DNA from: Diadema setosum
Taxonomy: Eukaryota; Echinodermata; Echinoidea; Diadematoida; Diadematidae
Length of the DNA: 64,000 nucleotides
Assembly: GCF_964275005.1 (NCBI RefSeq)
Contig: NC_092705.1
Coordinates: 13,238,385 to 13,302,384 of the forward strand
Reading direction: 5' to 3'
The notes beneath the pieces were generated by a model. It was not told the origin of the DNA. It saw only the letters and a program-made list of their open reading frames with translations, and did no database searches. Within the stretch, counting starts at the first letter, position 1. Every line of letters starts with the position of its first letter. Below are positions 1 to 15,500 of the stretch, piece after piece. The position numbers were made by a program, and so were the translations under genes.

Positions 1-1045
1 CTTAATACAACTGGGAATGAATGTGATGAAAGTGTGAGGCCTTTATATCAGAGCCAGATTTCAGATTCCATTAACAAAAAGGCAATGGGGATACAGTTAC
101 AACATGTTCAAAATTAGTACATTAAGGCATTCTCAATGCATTTCCATGCATCTTAAATGCAGTCATGCAAACTACAGCTGCCCCAACCCCAGCCCCACAA
201 AGAAAAACAAAATAATAAGAGGTGGTCTGCATGAAACTACTAAAAATTAAAGGTTTACTATTAAAAAAAATGCAAAGTTGAAATGAGGGACAATCCAGAA
301 ATTGGTATTTTACTAAATCAATCAGGCTGGTGTGATTATGGGCTATGAATGACAATTCTGATGTATGCAATTTCTTACATTTCAATTTTTTCTTTCATGA
401 TAATCTATTGCATAATTTTTGCCAGTTCCAGAAGAACTGTTGTAATATATTGTGTCTAAGAGTCTTTATATTTTTGTTAAAGTTTTTTTTTTCAAGTTGT
501 TTCATTTGTTTATCACTTATGACTATTGTGGAAAAATAAATCAAATCAAATCTAATCAAATCAAATCAAATGAAATCAGGAATGCTTAGCAGCTATTATG
601 GTGACAGACAGACTGTAAAACAAAGACCAAAATAAGATGCACTATTTTCACATCTACATTGTGGTTCATTTTGATTCACTTGATTTGGTGCATTCATTGC
701 ACAGAACAACTAACTTTCTGTAAAAAACAAACAAACAAACAAACAAAGATTGCAGATATGAACGTCCCATATCGATGCTCAAAATTGTCAGGTTGCTAAA
801 CACTCACGTACAAAGAATGAGAGTCTTGGGAGTAAGAAAAAAAAATGTTGCTCCTATGGATCTGAGACATTCACAAGTATTGGAACAAAAGTGGTCAAGC
901 AAACAAATGACATTGTTCCTTTGGCAGAATAATGTTCAGAAGGCATAGACAATGACAGCAATTTCATCGTGTCATCTCTGATTGTACGGCCCGGAGATCA
1001 AATACCCAACAAGATTGGATATGTCCACATCAATTGAGCAGTTGA
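1..1045. other. 3' flank and probable 3'UTR of the MINDY4B-like gene
   Basis: No exon was found here. The part next to the stop codon should hold the 3'UTR, but no clear AATAAA was seen on the minus strand. Short simple repeats occur at about 533-577 (AATCA-like) and 726-746 (CAAA). Confidence 0.4.
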
Positions 1046-1094
1046 TCAATAAAACGGAGGTGTTCCATTCCAGTCAACATTAGCACCTGGCCAC
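1046..1094 (-). CDS. MINDY4B: MINDY4B-like exon 14, C terminus (residues 477-492)
   Basis: The exon adds one base to a split Arg codon, then encodes WPGANVDWNGTPPFY and a TGA stop. It matches the family C terminus of the form W.GA.V.WNG..P. The acceptor is ACTTGCAG. Confidence 0.87.
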
Positions 1095-4000
1095 CTGCAA
1101 GTGATCAAAGTGATAAGAACATTTCTTGCAATTCATGGAGTAATTTTTTTTTAAGATACAAGCTGCTTTTTTCAAACATTTATACACATCATTGTTGTTT
1201 AATCGTCACTCTTGAAGTAATCAACAACTACAAAGAAAGAGAAACTAACCAGAAATATATAGATAAAATAATAAAACTACAACTGAAAAATGAGCAAAGA
1301 AAATGGGATTCCATTCAGTTTTGAGTCTGAGACCTCCAGATTGCTACACTGGTGCTCTTACCCACTGATCAATGGAAAACCTTAGTACAGTGTTCGCCCA
1401 AGAAACCCCCTTCCTTTTCAATGCTCATATGGTCAGAAGCTCACATAAACCTGACATAAGGCAGGATAGAAATCACCTTGTGACGTCCTGTATGGACAGC
1501 GATATAAAGAAAACACAAAGAGAATTCCACAAGATGTCCTTTTCCATGAAAGTACAAATTCTGTTGACATGTTACTGACCTTTTTTAGGGGTAATATTAT
1601 TCCCCTGCTTTCTGAAAGAGAAAATCAACCGCACTTTCTATATGCTACAAATATAAGTATACATGTATGTTGAATTTCTTTATATTTTCTTTTTATCATC
1701 CACACGTTACAAGACATTGTAGTCTACTTATCCAGCAATGGTGGTACTGAAACTATAAAATTCTTAACTTTTGAATGGACTGATCGAATTTCCTGAAACT
1801 TTGCATAAGTGTTCTACTAATATTCCTGCATTCCCTCCATCAATCCATGCATGTATTTCAGTTTCATTCTCCTTTAAGGCAAGGGTATCAAAAAGTCGAA
1901 AAGAAGAGATGATGAATGTGGGAAATGTGATGGACAGAACATGAAAGAGGAGAGAGATAGATAGATGGAGAGAGATACAGAATACAGACAGACAGACAGA
2001 CATTGAGACAGATAAAGAGGGAAACAAGATTGATATTACTCACCTGTCCTTGATGCACTCCTCGACCACCGGTATAACCTTATCATCTTTCTTCTTCTCA
2101 TCTCGTAACCTGATCCTTGAGTCTGCGGCATTCAAGAAAACATATTATGCAGACAAGTGACCTTCTACGTCTTTTTTCCAGCAATCACGGATCCACTCAT
2201 TCTTCCCCTCACCTCTGATGCAACATTTCAACCTTATGCATCATTAATTTTCATTACGCTGTGAATGTGCAGGTGACCTCAATTACATCCCTTGCCAACG
2301 GATATATGCTGTAAAGGATTTCAAAATATGACTTTTGTAACATCATTTACATAGAAACCTAGACCCCATCTCATTATGCGACGACTTCATTCAGATTTAT
2401 TTTTCATGAAAGCATTGACTACCGGTCTTAACGATATTGGACAGGGCTATCCAAAAAAAAAGATGAAGCCACTTAAGCCATATTATCTATCACAAAGAGA
2501 CAGGAAAGAAAGGGACTGGCAAATCATGAGAGACACTCCTGGAAAATATTGCTTAAAAATGGGTTCAAGAGAGAGACCAGGATGGGATACTGTATCAAAA
2601 AGTGGATATTTCTATGCAATTATTATGATTTTTTTTTTTACACTCTGCTAGGTAAGATGAATTTCAAGTGTTTTTTTTTTTACTTCACGGACGATCACAA
2701 CAATTGAGCAAGCACTTCAAACAGCACGCTGCAGCACAAGCTTCAGTAAAAGGTAACTTGTCCACATTATGCGAAATGGATGAAAAATATTCACTTTTAC
2801 AGTGGTTTACATATGCACATATATCAAGAACTTCATAAACTTCTTAAAACTGTCATTGCTTATGCATACTGACAGAATATGGCATTTTAAAGGGGAACTC
2901 CAGACTATTCAAAAAGAAAGAGTGAACTTTTACAAGAACATCTGAGAAAACTTTATTAAAAGTGGATGAAAATTATAAGACTTATGAAATTAAGAAATTA
3001 CTTTTTTTTCTCTTCTCAAATAGGTAAATTGAATATTCAAATAGTGAGTGAAGTCATTGCCTCACAACTTGCCATATAGTTTGTACATAGACATAGAAAT
3101 TTCCAGATTTTTGTTTAAAATCTGACATTCCATCTTATTTGAATTTATAATCATCATTTTGAAGTTACTTTTAAAGCCAGGATGAATAAAATGATGTTTT
3201 ACACTTTTAAGACAGAAGAATTAGATTTTCATCATCTAATCATCAGATTTTTTCATAGACAAGCATGAAAAATTGTGAGATGGTGACATCATCAGCTCTC
3301 TCATTTCCATATTTATATCATCTATTCACAAATTGTTTTTCAAAAATTATTAGATCTTTAAAATGTCATAACTCCCTCACATATAATCTGATTTTCATCA
3401 CATTTTCACTATTGTGCTAATAATATTTTGACTTTTTTCTTTCCAAACCAACTTACAACTGGCCTGGAATTAACTCTTTATGTGCCATGGTTGAAACCCC
3501 CTGTGTGCCACATTATTCTGAGACACCAACGTAGTCATCCATTGAGAAAACATTTTGTTTTTCAAATCTATCCTTATAACTTTTATAGATTTATGTTAAA
3601 TTGTAGACGAAGTGAGCAAAGTTGTAGAGAAAATGCAAAACTTTGCATTGATATAAATTCTATGACAAATCTATAATTTTGCACACAAAGCAGTGACAGA
3701 ACATTAGAATTTGCACGCAAATCCAGTGTGAAACACTGCTTGTTAGTCAATCACCACATAAAATGCAAGCTACTGACGAGAGGAACAGAATCGCGAGAAA
3801 CGCTTTCATTATACTGTGGAATTTGGCGATTTATCGATCGGTTTGGGCGGGTTTGTGCGTTTGAGCGGAATATGTAAAGTTGGCACGCCGTCGAATGAGT
3901 CGGACGTGCGAACGTGGCACATAAAGAGTTATTAGAGGCGAGAGAGAAAGAGAAAGGGATGGAAGAGAGGGGAAGTAAGAGAAGGAGAGAGGAAGAATGA

Positions 4001-7000
4001 TAGTAAGAGAGAGAGACCTACCAATGGTCAGTCGAGCCTCTTCCTTCTCCTCGGGCTGACCGGTGTAGAAGGAGAGGTGGAACCTGGACTCGCTCCGCCA
4101 GTCTCTGTTCAGGTTCAGGTTGCAGCAGAAGAAGAGGGAATAGCGCCCCCGCAGTCGTAGCACCCAGATGGGGCGGACGGGTGTCTTCAGCATGCTGCCA
4201 ATCTGGGGTGGTGGTGGTGGGGGGGGGGGGGGGTTAAATTGATGATTTAATATCAACAAACATATAAGCCTACCCACATGATTTTTTTTTAAAGTGCTGC
4301 ATACCTAATCTTTCTCTTTTGGTGTATTATTATCATTATTATTATCTATTTGGCTTTCAATCACAAATATCATATTACATTTTTCAAAATCAGAACATAC
4401 ACTGGAGTGGTAAGGGTGCACCAGGTTGGGCAGCCAGGGTCTGGAAAGAGCCAACTAAATGACTTGGGGTGCGTTCGAGCGCTCTCCTAAAGCGAACTGT
4501 ACCGTACCGTACCCGCGCCAGAGGAGCATTCGAACGCTCCTAAAGTGTACCTTACCGTACTGTACCGAGCCAAAAGTGGACCACTTCCCGATGTGCTCCA
4601 AAAGCGTACCAAAGCGTACCAAAAGTTCGTTGTAAAGCATGCGCGTATCATGCGCATACGTCACAATGCAAAAACATCATTCTCTTTATTCTGGACAGCT
4701 GTAAGTAGTTCAAGCGCCAGGGGTGAATGACATTCTTGCTACAAGCAAGCGTGACCTTTCTAAAAATAACTCGTGAGTACGCTTTCTCCACAGAGCGCTC
4801 GAACGCTCCAAAATTGGCATGGTACGGTACGGTACACTTTAGTTCAGTTCGCTTTGGTTCGCTTTAGAGCGCTCGAACGCACCCTTGGACCCTCAGGCCA
4901 TCCTCCCCAATCCACCCAGTGCACCCAAAACAGTCAGTTTACAATGTAAAAGATACAAATTTCATTAAGAGGCATACATTATTATATATCTCTCCTCTCT
5001 CTTTTCCGTTTCTTTGTCTCTCATGGTTATCATCTACTATTAATTCAATGTAATCTGAACAAATGTGAATCAATCACTTCATCCTACAAAGGCAGAAATC
5101 CTTTCTACAATGATTACTGCATTCAGATACCGTAAAAGTGGATATTTTCCCGCGATTAATTTTTCGTGCTTGGAATCAAGGCATCATGCACAGGAACGTA
5201 TGGCAAGCAAAAATATTTGCATGCTTTTATTTTTGCGCTAGTTTCTGGTTACGCGAAATGCGCGAAAATTTCAACACCGCGAAAATTTCCACTATTACAG
5301 TAACAGTAAGGACATGACAGTCAAATTTGCACCATTACACCACATTTAGGTCACAAGCCGATGCAAGACACAAAACTCTATCTGGTACAGGGAGTCCAGA
5401 TACCACGTGTTAAAACTAAGGCTGGTAAGTGTAGTTTCTCATTTTGTGGACCAAAGGCATGGAATACCTTGCCAAAGGAACTTTGCTTATCACCCTCAGT
5501 TTCAATATTCAAAAAGATATTGAAAAAGTTTGTATTTTCCCTTTGATTTTAAATTTGGATGTGAAGTGCTTTGATAAATTCATTGGGAAATGCGCAATAG
5601 AAAAGACTATAATAGTATTATCATTAATTGGTGCACCTTACCATAACTTTCTTGTGATTTTTTGCATCCTTCCCCTCAGGTCTGTCTACAACCAGAATTC
5701 CAATTTCTGCTCTTTTCTTGATACCACGCCTCACCACATCCTGTCAACAGAAGAGAACAATTGACCAATGACAAACTCACATATATTCAAATTAATGAAT
5801 TCATTCATTGAGTTGTTTTTATTGCAACTGATTGACAAATTGCCCTACATCAAAGTTTAAAAAAAGCACTGATTGATCAGTGTTTTAGTAGAGGAAAAGA
5901 TAGAAATCATGTGTAGGGCAATTTGTCAATCAGTTTTAATAGAAATAACTTAACAAAAGAATTCCTTAATTTGAATATATACACAGTACCCACTGCATGC
6001 TATAAGGTTTAGAACCAGCACTGGCTGTCGGGTGGGAGCTCGGTTGTCCAGTGGATATGAACGCCTGCCCAGTGATCAGGAGATTGATGGTTCGAATCAA
6101 ACCTAAGTTTGTGTGCCCATTATCTTTTTATCATGGCCACTACTAAAAAACTGATTAATTGCAGCTTATTTACACGTAGGGCAATTTATCAATCAGTTCA
6201 AGTAAAAACTCATTTCCGCTCCACCTCTGCAAGAAGTCAACCAAAATATGAAAAATAAAACAGACTTGAATTTGCCCATTAGCCTGCAATCATCAATGAA
6301 AAATCTGCTATTGGTACTATCATCAATACTCATGCCTTTTTCCGTTTTTAAGAGTCAACTTCACTGCCATGGCAATACAGAAAACTCATCAATCAAGTAA
6401 TGTTTTTCAAAAAAAACAAATAAGCATCGATTATTCAGTGTGTTAGTAGTAGCCAAGATAATAATAACAAAAATCATGGGCATACAAACACTGACACTAT
6501 ACTATGAAATTGCCTTCACATTAAATTCTATTTCTTTTTTGTTAGTACCACTCCAGCATGTTTGAATTCATGTGTCATGAATATTTCATAATGGAGAATG
6601 AAAGCCATTTTAGGGGCTCATCACTTATGAGATTTCATGAATAATGCCCAGCCCCTCACCTGTGTAGCAGAAAATTGCCATGACAATAAGCAAAAGTCAT
6701 TCAAAGTTAAACAGCTGTTGCCATAGTAACTGCTAAAACATCCCTGTAAGTCTGTCATGCTTTGCTGATGCCCTGGACTTGGGACACACGAGAGATTTTG
6801 ATTTGGGGTCAAACTCTCATTTCCCATCAGAAAGGAAGGGCTTAATTAGTTGTTGCCATGGGAACTGTTATCATATTATTGAAAAAGTGAAATATTCAAG
6901 CATTTCGCGCATCAGGAAACTAGCGCAAAAATAAAAGTATGCAAATATTTTTGCTTATAGTACATAATATATTTCAGCTCTTTGATTCCACAAAATAAAA

Positions 7001-10000
7001 AACATGAGAAATTCATTTTAACCGACTGAGCGTGAAAACATACACACATGAAAATTTCCAGTTTTATATTAACTTTAATTTTTATTCAATCCAGCCCTGA
7101 CCCACAACTTACTAGAGGTTTCGAGTTGAGGTCATATTCCTGGTTCCCATTAAACAGGTAGGGTGTGGCTTGACCATTGAGGATGAGATTGATGAGAGAG
7201 AGGGAGCACTGGTCATCAGCGGTCAGTAGAACATCCCCTTGCAGGTCATCTTCGAGTCTAGCGGAGGAAACACAAGCACCACATCACTTTCGGACGTTCT
7301 ACTAGCAGTCCTCATCATATTGCCATCATAACTCATGCATTTATCCTTTCATTTTGACCTTTGACCCAGGCAAATGGTAGCAAGAAGGTAATGGAACTCC
7401 TTTGTTAATCAATTGCTTTCAGTGGATTCCGCAATGTTAAAAGTAGTTGAACTTCAAGAAATTTGTGTTGTGACCTACAATATATAAACATGTTATACAA
7501 TCAACAATGCCTTCTTTCAGACCATTTTGCAAGGAAAAGATACTGTATAGTATAACGTAAATCAAGATGCGTTGTTTTTTAAGGCGATACAAAGGCCTTA
7601 AAAGAATAGATGTTTTCTCTGCAAGTATATCATTTAACAACAGAATTGCACAACAGATTTGAATTGCAAGTCATGAATAACATAAACACAAACAGTGATG
7701 GCAGAAGTTTGTGAAAAATTGGACAAAGACATTCACAAGTTATCGATTTTTAAAGTTTCATATATTTTCTTGGAAGAGAAATATTGGTTTCAACTATTTA
7801 CACACAGTAACTCAGGTGGTGTATTCATCAGTGCAAAGGTATCACAAGTGGTATTTGAATTAAAATTTCATCTTCCGAGAAATTGAGCAAGTTACACTTG
7901 AAAGTACTTCAGAAAGCCTTGTCCATGCTGACAACTTTAAACACATAAATGTAACAAAACCTTAGATCATAAAGTGTCTGATTGTGTGATTCTGTGGTTC
8001 TGATGTGAATGTTTTGTAATCAACATGTGCAAAATCACTTTGTTAAAATCATGATCTTTACATACACATCATTTAACATCCATACATAATCCTTGTGTAA
8101 TCCTATGTGTAGTTTCTAAACCATACATGATCTCAACGATCATGCACTTGGCATCCAAGACCCCGTTTACAGTGCGGGGCCGGGCTCGGCCGCGGCTCGG
8201 CCACGGCCGAGTCCGGCCTCAATTGCGCGGCCGAGCCTCGCAATTTTGTCCGTTTACACTGCTGGGCTCGGCCGCGCTTTTGATTCAAACCTTTCAATAT
8301 TTTGTCGTAGTGGCGCTCTGCTTGTAAACAAACGCAATTTGGTATTGTCTGGTTTTCAGACCCTTTGCGAAATGAATTCCGCCATTCGGGCAAAGGCCTT
8401 TGCCGAAGGAAAAAATCCTTTGCAGGACAAAACCACCTTAAACTATACTAATTTTCGACGTTGAGGGGGTTAATATCCTGAATAGCGAAAGATACAGGCA
8501 GAGGGTTTGGAAGCCAGACTAAAATTGGCTGCGCAATTGGCCGCACATTTGGCCCAGTTTGCGTTTACACCAAGAAGAGGCAGGGCTCGGCCGCGGCTCG
8601 GCCGCGGCCGAGACCACCTCCAGAGCGAGGCCAAATGCGAGGCCAATTTTGGCCTCGCATTTGGCCTTTTGCGCGTTTACACTGAAGCGGGGCTGGGCTC
8701 GGCCGCGGCTTGGCCGCGGCTCGGCCGTGGCCGAGCCTCGCACGGGGTCTAAGCTAGTCCATCCAAATATATCACAACCCAGACTAGACAGAATATGAAA
8801 ATTCTGAAGAGAAAAAAAAAATACCTGTAGCTTTCAAGTACACAGCTGGAACATTAGATGTACATGTAGACAATTTATTCTCATTTCATATCATTTCATT
8901 TCTTTTTCATTTCCAACAAAAAAGTACAATTGTAAATAAACATTTGAATACACATAACTACAAAAAATCAAGAGAGCATTGTAATCAAGGAGAATATTGT
9001 GAACTGGAATCCAATAATTTTGTGAATTTTATGACAAATACCAAATTGAAATTGACTGGAAATGGGAAGGACTTCTACAAAGGAAAAGCTTGTAGTTTGT
9101 AGCATTCTCATAAACAACAACTAATACATAACTGCTAACTAGTAATACTAGGCAAAGACCTAAAAATAAAGGACAAAAAGAAATACACAAACACATACAC
9201 ACACAAGGCAGCTCTATTGTGAATAAAAAAAACCAAAAACTAAAAAGATAATGAAAGTGCTAACTTACTGTGTTAATGTTCTTGAGAGGATAAGGCTGTA
9301 TAAGAACATGAGGGCTCCACCGCCATCTCGATTTTCAAACTGGAAAATTGAAACCCAGATAAGGAAAATATCATATAGGGGTAGATATGTCAAACATTAT
9401 TTCAACATAGAATATACATCAATGCATAATATAACTAGAAATGTCACTTGGAATGCCTCCGCCATATCACATTATTCTCCCAATAGGTCTACAAATCATA
9501 CTGCCAATGTGAGACCACAATTTCACATGATTAGTAAATATTTATAATCATTACCTAGTACTCATGCACCAATTTTCACCACAATACTTTGAGCCATTTT
9601 CAAAATAAGGAATACAGGTGAAATTTCAGCATATTCGCTTCACCTTTGACCCCATGACCCAAAGCTAAACCTATGCGCTATCACCAATCGCACTGCTGGC
9701 CTTATGAGAATTGACTTGAAAAAAGAAAATGATTATCAACATGCCATCACAGTTCACAATTAATGCGTATAAAAATAAATGCCTGTCTGCAAGTCTGACA
9801 ACAAGACATTATTGCTGGATCTATCATCTTTCAACAGTTCTCAATGCCTCCGAGAGCCATTATATGAAAATGTTTTCAATTACTTTAAATTGCAACAATT
9901 GTATTATTGCAACTGCTAGCAGGTGAATGGTTGTCTCCAGCCTCTTTCTATGGTTGATTGCAATTATTGCAAAATACAATAATGTGCAATTACTGCAACG

Positions 10001-12451
10001 TACAATAATATTTGCTGGCACCTCCATGAAGTAGGCCCCCGGTCTAATCTTCAATTCATCCACTATACCTTACAGCTAATACAATGACTATTTCATCAAT
10101 CATTTGATGGCTGAAGAGCTCTGCAAAACCCTCACAGTGTGTGTGTGTGTGTGTGTGTGTACTAATATGAATAGTCAATATGAGGAAGGGGCACTTGATA
10201 ATATGTGACCCGCGACAACGGTTTCAGGCAAAAGTCGCAAGAGCAAATTCCCTCCTAGGCGGGGTACAAAGATTTTGACCATTATTTTTGTCGATTTAGG
10301 TTTTTTGCAGAAATCGAATCTTTGATATGTTTTCTACATCTACACTAAATTTCATTGCATAAGACTAAGTGTTTCCTATCGAAAATGAAATTTTAAGCAC
10401 CCTATGTTGGATCGCACTCGTCAGTTTCGAGCTTCTTTCGAACGCCGCGCCAATATCCCCAGCGTTGCTACGGCGCAGGGTCTCGCACGCGATTGGCTGG
10501 TGCGTCGCACACATTTACATAATTCGGCTTTCGGAGACACCAGTTGCAGCGTTTGGGGAATGCTTTGTCCACGCATGCACGATTACATGCTCCATTGTTC
10601 TTGGTATAGTGGTTTATATACGCTCGCTCTGTATACTGCGTGCTCTTCGTTTGGCTTTCTATCCAAACTATTCTACCGCAATGTTCGACAACGGAAGTGA
10701 AACAAAAATCATGTAGCATAACATAATCGTGTGAAAAGAAAACTACAGTGTAAATATTCTCAAATTTGTCTACTTGTACATGTAGTATAAATTATGACAG
10801 CAGACTGACTCAATGGAAGGTAGATGAGAGGAAAGGAGCGGTCACATGTGACCAATTATATCCAAATACTACACGTCAAGTTCGCACCAAACTTACGAGT
10901 CGTGTTTGTTTGTTTGTTTGTTTGTTTGTTTTAATTCAATTAGCACCACCGAGCAAAGCAACATTATTATATATGCATGTCTTGTAAAAGCAAAACAAAC
11001 AGGAAGCGTGACCCTTGTCAGCACTAGCAATTTTCTGCCTTCAAAAGGGTCGCCAATGATAAAGACACATCAACCACAATGAAAACGCGATTTGTAAATG
11101 TGTGGATTCGCCACCGCTCCTGTTACATGCACAAGGACATGGCGTGTGGATGCCATTGCGTAATGCGTGCACCATATACACATGTACATGTACACCATAC
11201 GTGTAATTATCGTATTCGCCATCTTGAAAGACGTACTGGTAAACAAACCCGAGCGAAACGCATTGTTTCTCGGCTCCATACGCTGAGCTCCAAGGAAGGT
11301 GCCCGGGAAATTTGACTCTCTCAGTGAGCCAATCAGAAGGCGATGTGGTTGCTAGAGGCGGAGCTTAACATCAATTGACACCATCGTACGGATGGGTGAT
11401 TCTCCCCTCGCATCGCCGCTCGGACATTGTCTTTGAGAAAGAGGTGAATCTTCAAAGCCTGTTTTCTCGCAATTTTGTCAGGCTAACAACTTAGAAAGTG
11501 TATTTTATTTCTCTTTCTATGCCCACTTATGGTGCCGAAGAATACAAGTGTTTTATATCAATGCAAAGCTTAGGATATGGGCAATGTGATTCAGTGAAAA
11601 AATGAATTTTCAAAATTCGCGACTTTTGCCTGAAACCGTTGTCGCCGGTCACATATAACTGATGATTATCTAACAAAAAAAAAAAAGAATCATTTGAAAA
11701 GAAAGGCGATCACCATATAAAGCTCCAGTAATGACCATGACAATGACAAAATTCAAATTGAGCCCTAATTCTTCCCTGAGTGATCGGAGAAAAAAAAATC
11801 CATTATCTTTGTGTTTTCAATTGCATCCTGCTAACACTGACAAATATTACCACATGAAAAAAATAATGTGTATTTATCACCATGGCAACACGCAACAAAA
11901 AGAGACATTCTCTGGGACCTTTCACAAAACTGGAGAGAGATGCAAACACTAATCATCAGATACCTCTGGTTGCCATAGTAACAAGTTGGCTCTAGGTGTA
12001 GTGCTGGAGGGATTTAGTAAGCATATTCATTGGTAGTTATTTTGAAGGTTTTTTGAAGGTTTCTGCATAGTATGGCCTTTATCTCACCTGAAGGCAAAAT
12101 GTATATTCCTATATGTCTGCATATGTCATTATTATGTCTCTTGATCATTTTGTGTATTGCATCCTTCGTATAATGTGTGAATGAACACACACACACACAC
12201 ACAAAAGAACTTTCCATGTATCCCAAAATAGAGACCAATGCAAAGATTACATACAATTTAGTGACAAGAAATGTAGGGAAATCAAATAGAATGGAAGGAA
12301 ATGGAAGAGTAAAATGGAATGGAATGGAATGGGAAAAAATAAGATGAGAGAAAATTTTATGTCACAATAATGAAATTTGTGTTATATCACAGATCTAACT
12401 CGAGTATTTGATGTATCCATGTCGTGTGCATTTATGCATACATATATGAAT

Positions 12452-12541
<90 letters not shown>

Positions 12542-15500
12542 CATATATTCTTTTTTTCTTTAGCCAGTTATTCAACAAAGAGATAGAGGAGACAAAAGAC
12601 AGAAAGAGAGAGAGAGAGAGAACATTATAACTGAAACTGGAGATTAATGTATCATCTAAAACCCAACTTAAGCAAGGAAACAGAAAATAAAGACCTGGAA
12701 GATTGATGAAAATGGTGAGCACATGTGACCACCCAGCTCAACATCCACATCCACAAAGGGCAGGCCAAAATTATTTTCCACTTTTCTACATAGTTAAAGA
12801 GAGTAAGCTATAAGCTTTAAAATGATATATAACTTGTTATTATTGGACCATCCTAACCCATTCAAAAAGTGACTGAAATAAGAGAGAGAGTTAGGGGGTG
12901 CAGTTTCATAGAAAAGGGAGAAAAGAGGACTTAAGGATGAGGGTCAATCAGGCAAGCAGTGCAGGAGTATAGATGAAAACATCAGCTCTTCTATTTCACA
13001 CTGAAAGCAGTACCTGTCAGAAAAACAAATATTGTTCAGAAAAACTGCTAATTAGTAATATCTCAATTTCTATTTTGCTTAAAGCTGCCAAATTTTGACA
13101 GTAGGTAGAGGAAAGATTACTCTCCCAGATGAGACAAACTTTGAAAATTTGAGTCGGTCTACCCAGATGACACATTTTGGTTCATAACAGAGAATCCTAA
13201 TTTGTGACTTTTTGTGGATTTTTTAGCTAGGCAGTCACATGTATGTGAACAAGATGATAACAATATGATGTTACGATCCACTCCTCCTCATCAAAATCTG
13301 TCATTCTGATTGACAATGACTAGCTCGCATCACTTACCATGTGCAGCCTCTTCTCCATGACCTTTCTGAGCCGTTCATAGGTCACACACTCTACGACCTT
13401 AATCTGGATAATAAGGGAATAACCAGATCAAATAAACTAGGGGCGCATTTATGCTCAACATTTTGGGGCCATAACTCGTTCAGTACAAAGCATGGTTATA
13501 TCCCAACTCACTTTGTCATAACAACCTTTCAAAATGCTGATTGAAAAATACACAACTATGGGATAGAATTTAAACCCTGAGCACTTAACATAGTAACCAT
13601 CAATCATTGTTTGCTCAAATCTCAACTTGACATACAGATGCTTAATTGCACATATTCTGGCAACTCCACTTTTCCCCCACAATGTATGCACTGCTCTCGA
13701 ATGGGTAATTTTCCAAGCGGTGAAATATTATCATTGTCTGCCTTTTCTGCTGCAATAATTACTGGCTAAATTATGATTGCTGAAGTGCTGGCACTGAAAA
13801 TGCACTTGTTCATCTAAAGTCAACTTTAAAGGGACTGTACAGTACTGGTTGAGGTGAGGATTTAACTTTGAACGTTTTGCGAGATATTGAGAAACCACTC
13901 TATGAGGTGTCAAAGAGCATGCAATTCTAAGGGAAATTGAGAGTTTATTTGATGAAAATCGGTTTTGAAATGAGATATCCAAAAAAAAAGATGAAACAAA
14001 GAGATCCTAATAAAAGTCGTGGCCTGTCGCATTTTATTATTATCGCTTTTTTTAATATCTCAGGCATTTGAAAAACAATTTTTATCAAATAAATGTTGAA
14101 TCCTTCTTGAAATTACATGCTCTTTCATATTTCATAAGAGGTTTCTCATTATCTCAAAAAATTGTATAAACCTGAATCCTCACCTCAACCAATACTGTAC
14201 AGTCCCTTTAAGTCCATCAGTCATCAGAATTAGAGAAACCCATAGATATGGCAAATGAAAGCTCATGACTAGTTAATATCAACCAGTTTAAGATACTAAT
14301 GGTTTCAAAGTTCAAAACATATTGTCCTGTAATGGGCAATTGCTTTTCACAAGAGGAAAAGTCTTTAACTCTGTCATAAGATTTTCTGAACAATAAAACA
14401 CCTGACTGTTATCATGTTACTTTAAATACCTGAAATAACTCCTTCCTTCAGTTTACATGTCACAAAAACTCATAAAACAAATTTTGGTTAACAGGTTCCA
14501 AAGTGAGCAATAAATCATACAAGCACTTGTTGACACAGTCACACTCACAGAAAAATGTGGTAGAGCAATATTTGTACAGTAACAAAACTAAAGTTGATCA
14601 TAGGGCTTTTATACAAGAGGCAAAGTCATTTTGATTTTTGATGGATTGGAAGTATCATGGTGAAGTGCACAGTATGCATCATAATGATACAAAAGGATAT
14701 ATCAGGGCTTGACACTGTATTTTTTTTTCTGGTGGCCTGTTCAGGCCACTCACGTCTTGAAATCTGAAATTTTGGTGGCGCGAAATTAGAACAAACATAA
14801 CAATAAACCTAAATGTTAGTTGCCAGATCGGGTCACCAAAAGGTAGCCGCTTTTGAAATTTGGTGGCCTGACATTAATTTTTAGTGGTCCGGGCCACCGG
14901 GCCTCTGCTAATGTCCAGCCCTGGATATATCCTATTCCTAAACAATAATACATGTACAAGAGAATAAAAAAGTAAAAGTCTACGTTAGGAAGGCTCAATT
15001 TTTGACAATGCTAGAAGCACTAAATAGAGAGGGAACTCTTGGAAGACTAAACTGGCAAAACCAGAATGAAAACTAAAGGCCATCATCTTACCGTCTTTAT
15101 GAAGTGTTCGAGCCTCTTCTCTTCGGAGTAGAGGAGACCAGCATAGGCCGAGTAGAGTAGGACCACCTTGGCCTTCTTCTCCTGACCAGCCCGCCAGAGA
15201 ATCCTGGTCAGAGCTTCGACAAAACTTCTCCTCTGCTTCCTTTCAGACGACAGCTTTAGGCGGGCTGCCACTCTGGCAGGAAAAGTGAAAATGGACATCA
15301 AACATGGGCCCAAAATTATGACTTACTGATTACCTAGAATTTCCATTTCATTGTGGATCATAAACATACCAATAATGGCTTATGTAAACAAAATACAATA
15401 TCGAGTTGATTGCTCAAATGTAAGTGAAGCATATATACACTCATTTAAATTCATGTAAACATACCGCCTTTAACCAGTACATAAATTTATATGAATCTAT

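Noticed and set aside
3831..4277. Single 148-codon ORF as a complete gene
   Set aside because: Only the part at 4022-4202 is conserved; its borders are splice sites, and the rest is intron sequence read through.
8133..8798. Several Arg/Ala/Gly-rich ORFs on both strands
   Set aside because: They arise from the CpG-rich reiterated element and are present in all frames.
12377..12722. Overlapping ORFs of alternating Tyr and Ile
   Set aside because: They are translations of the (TA)n microsatellite.
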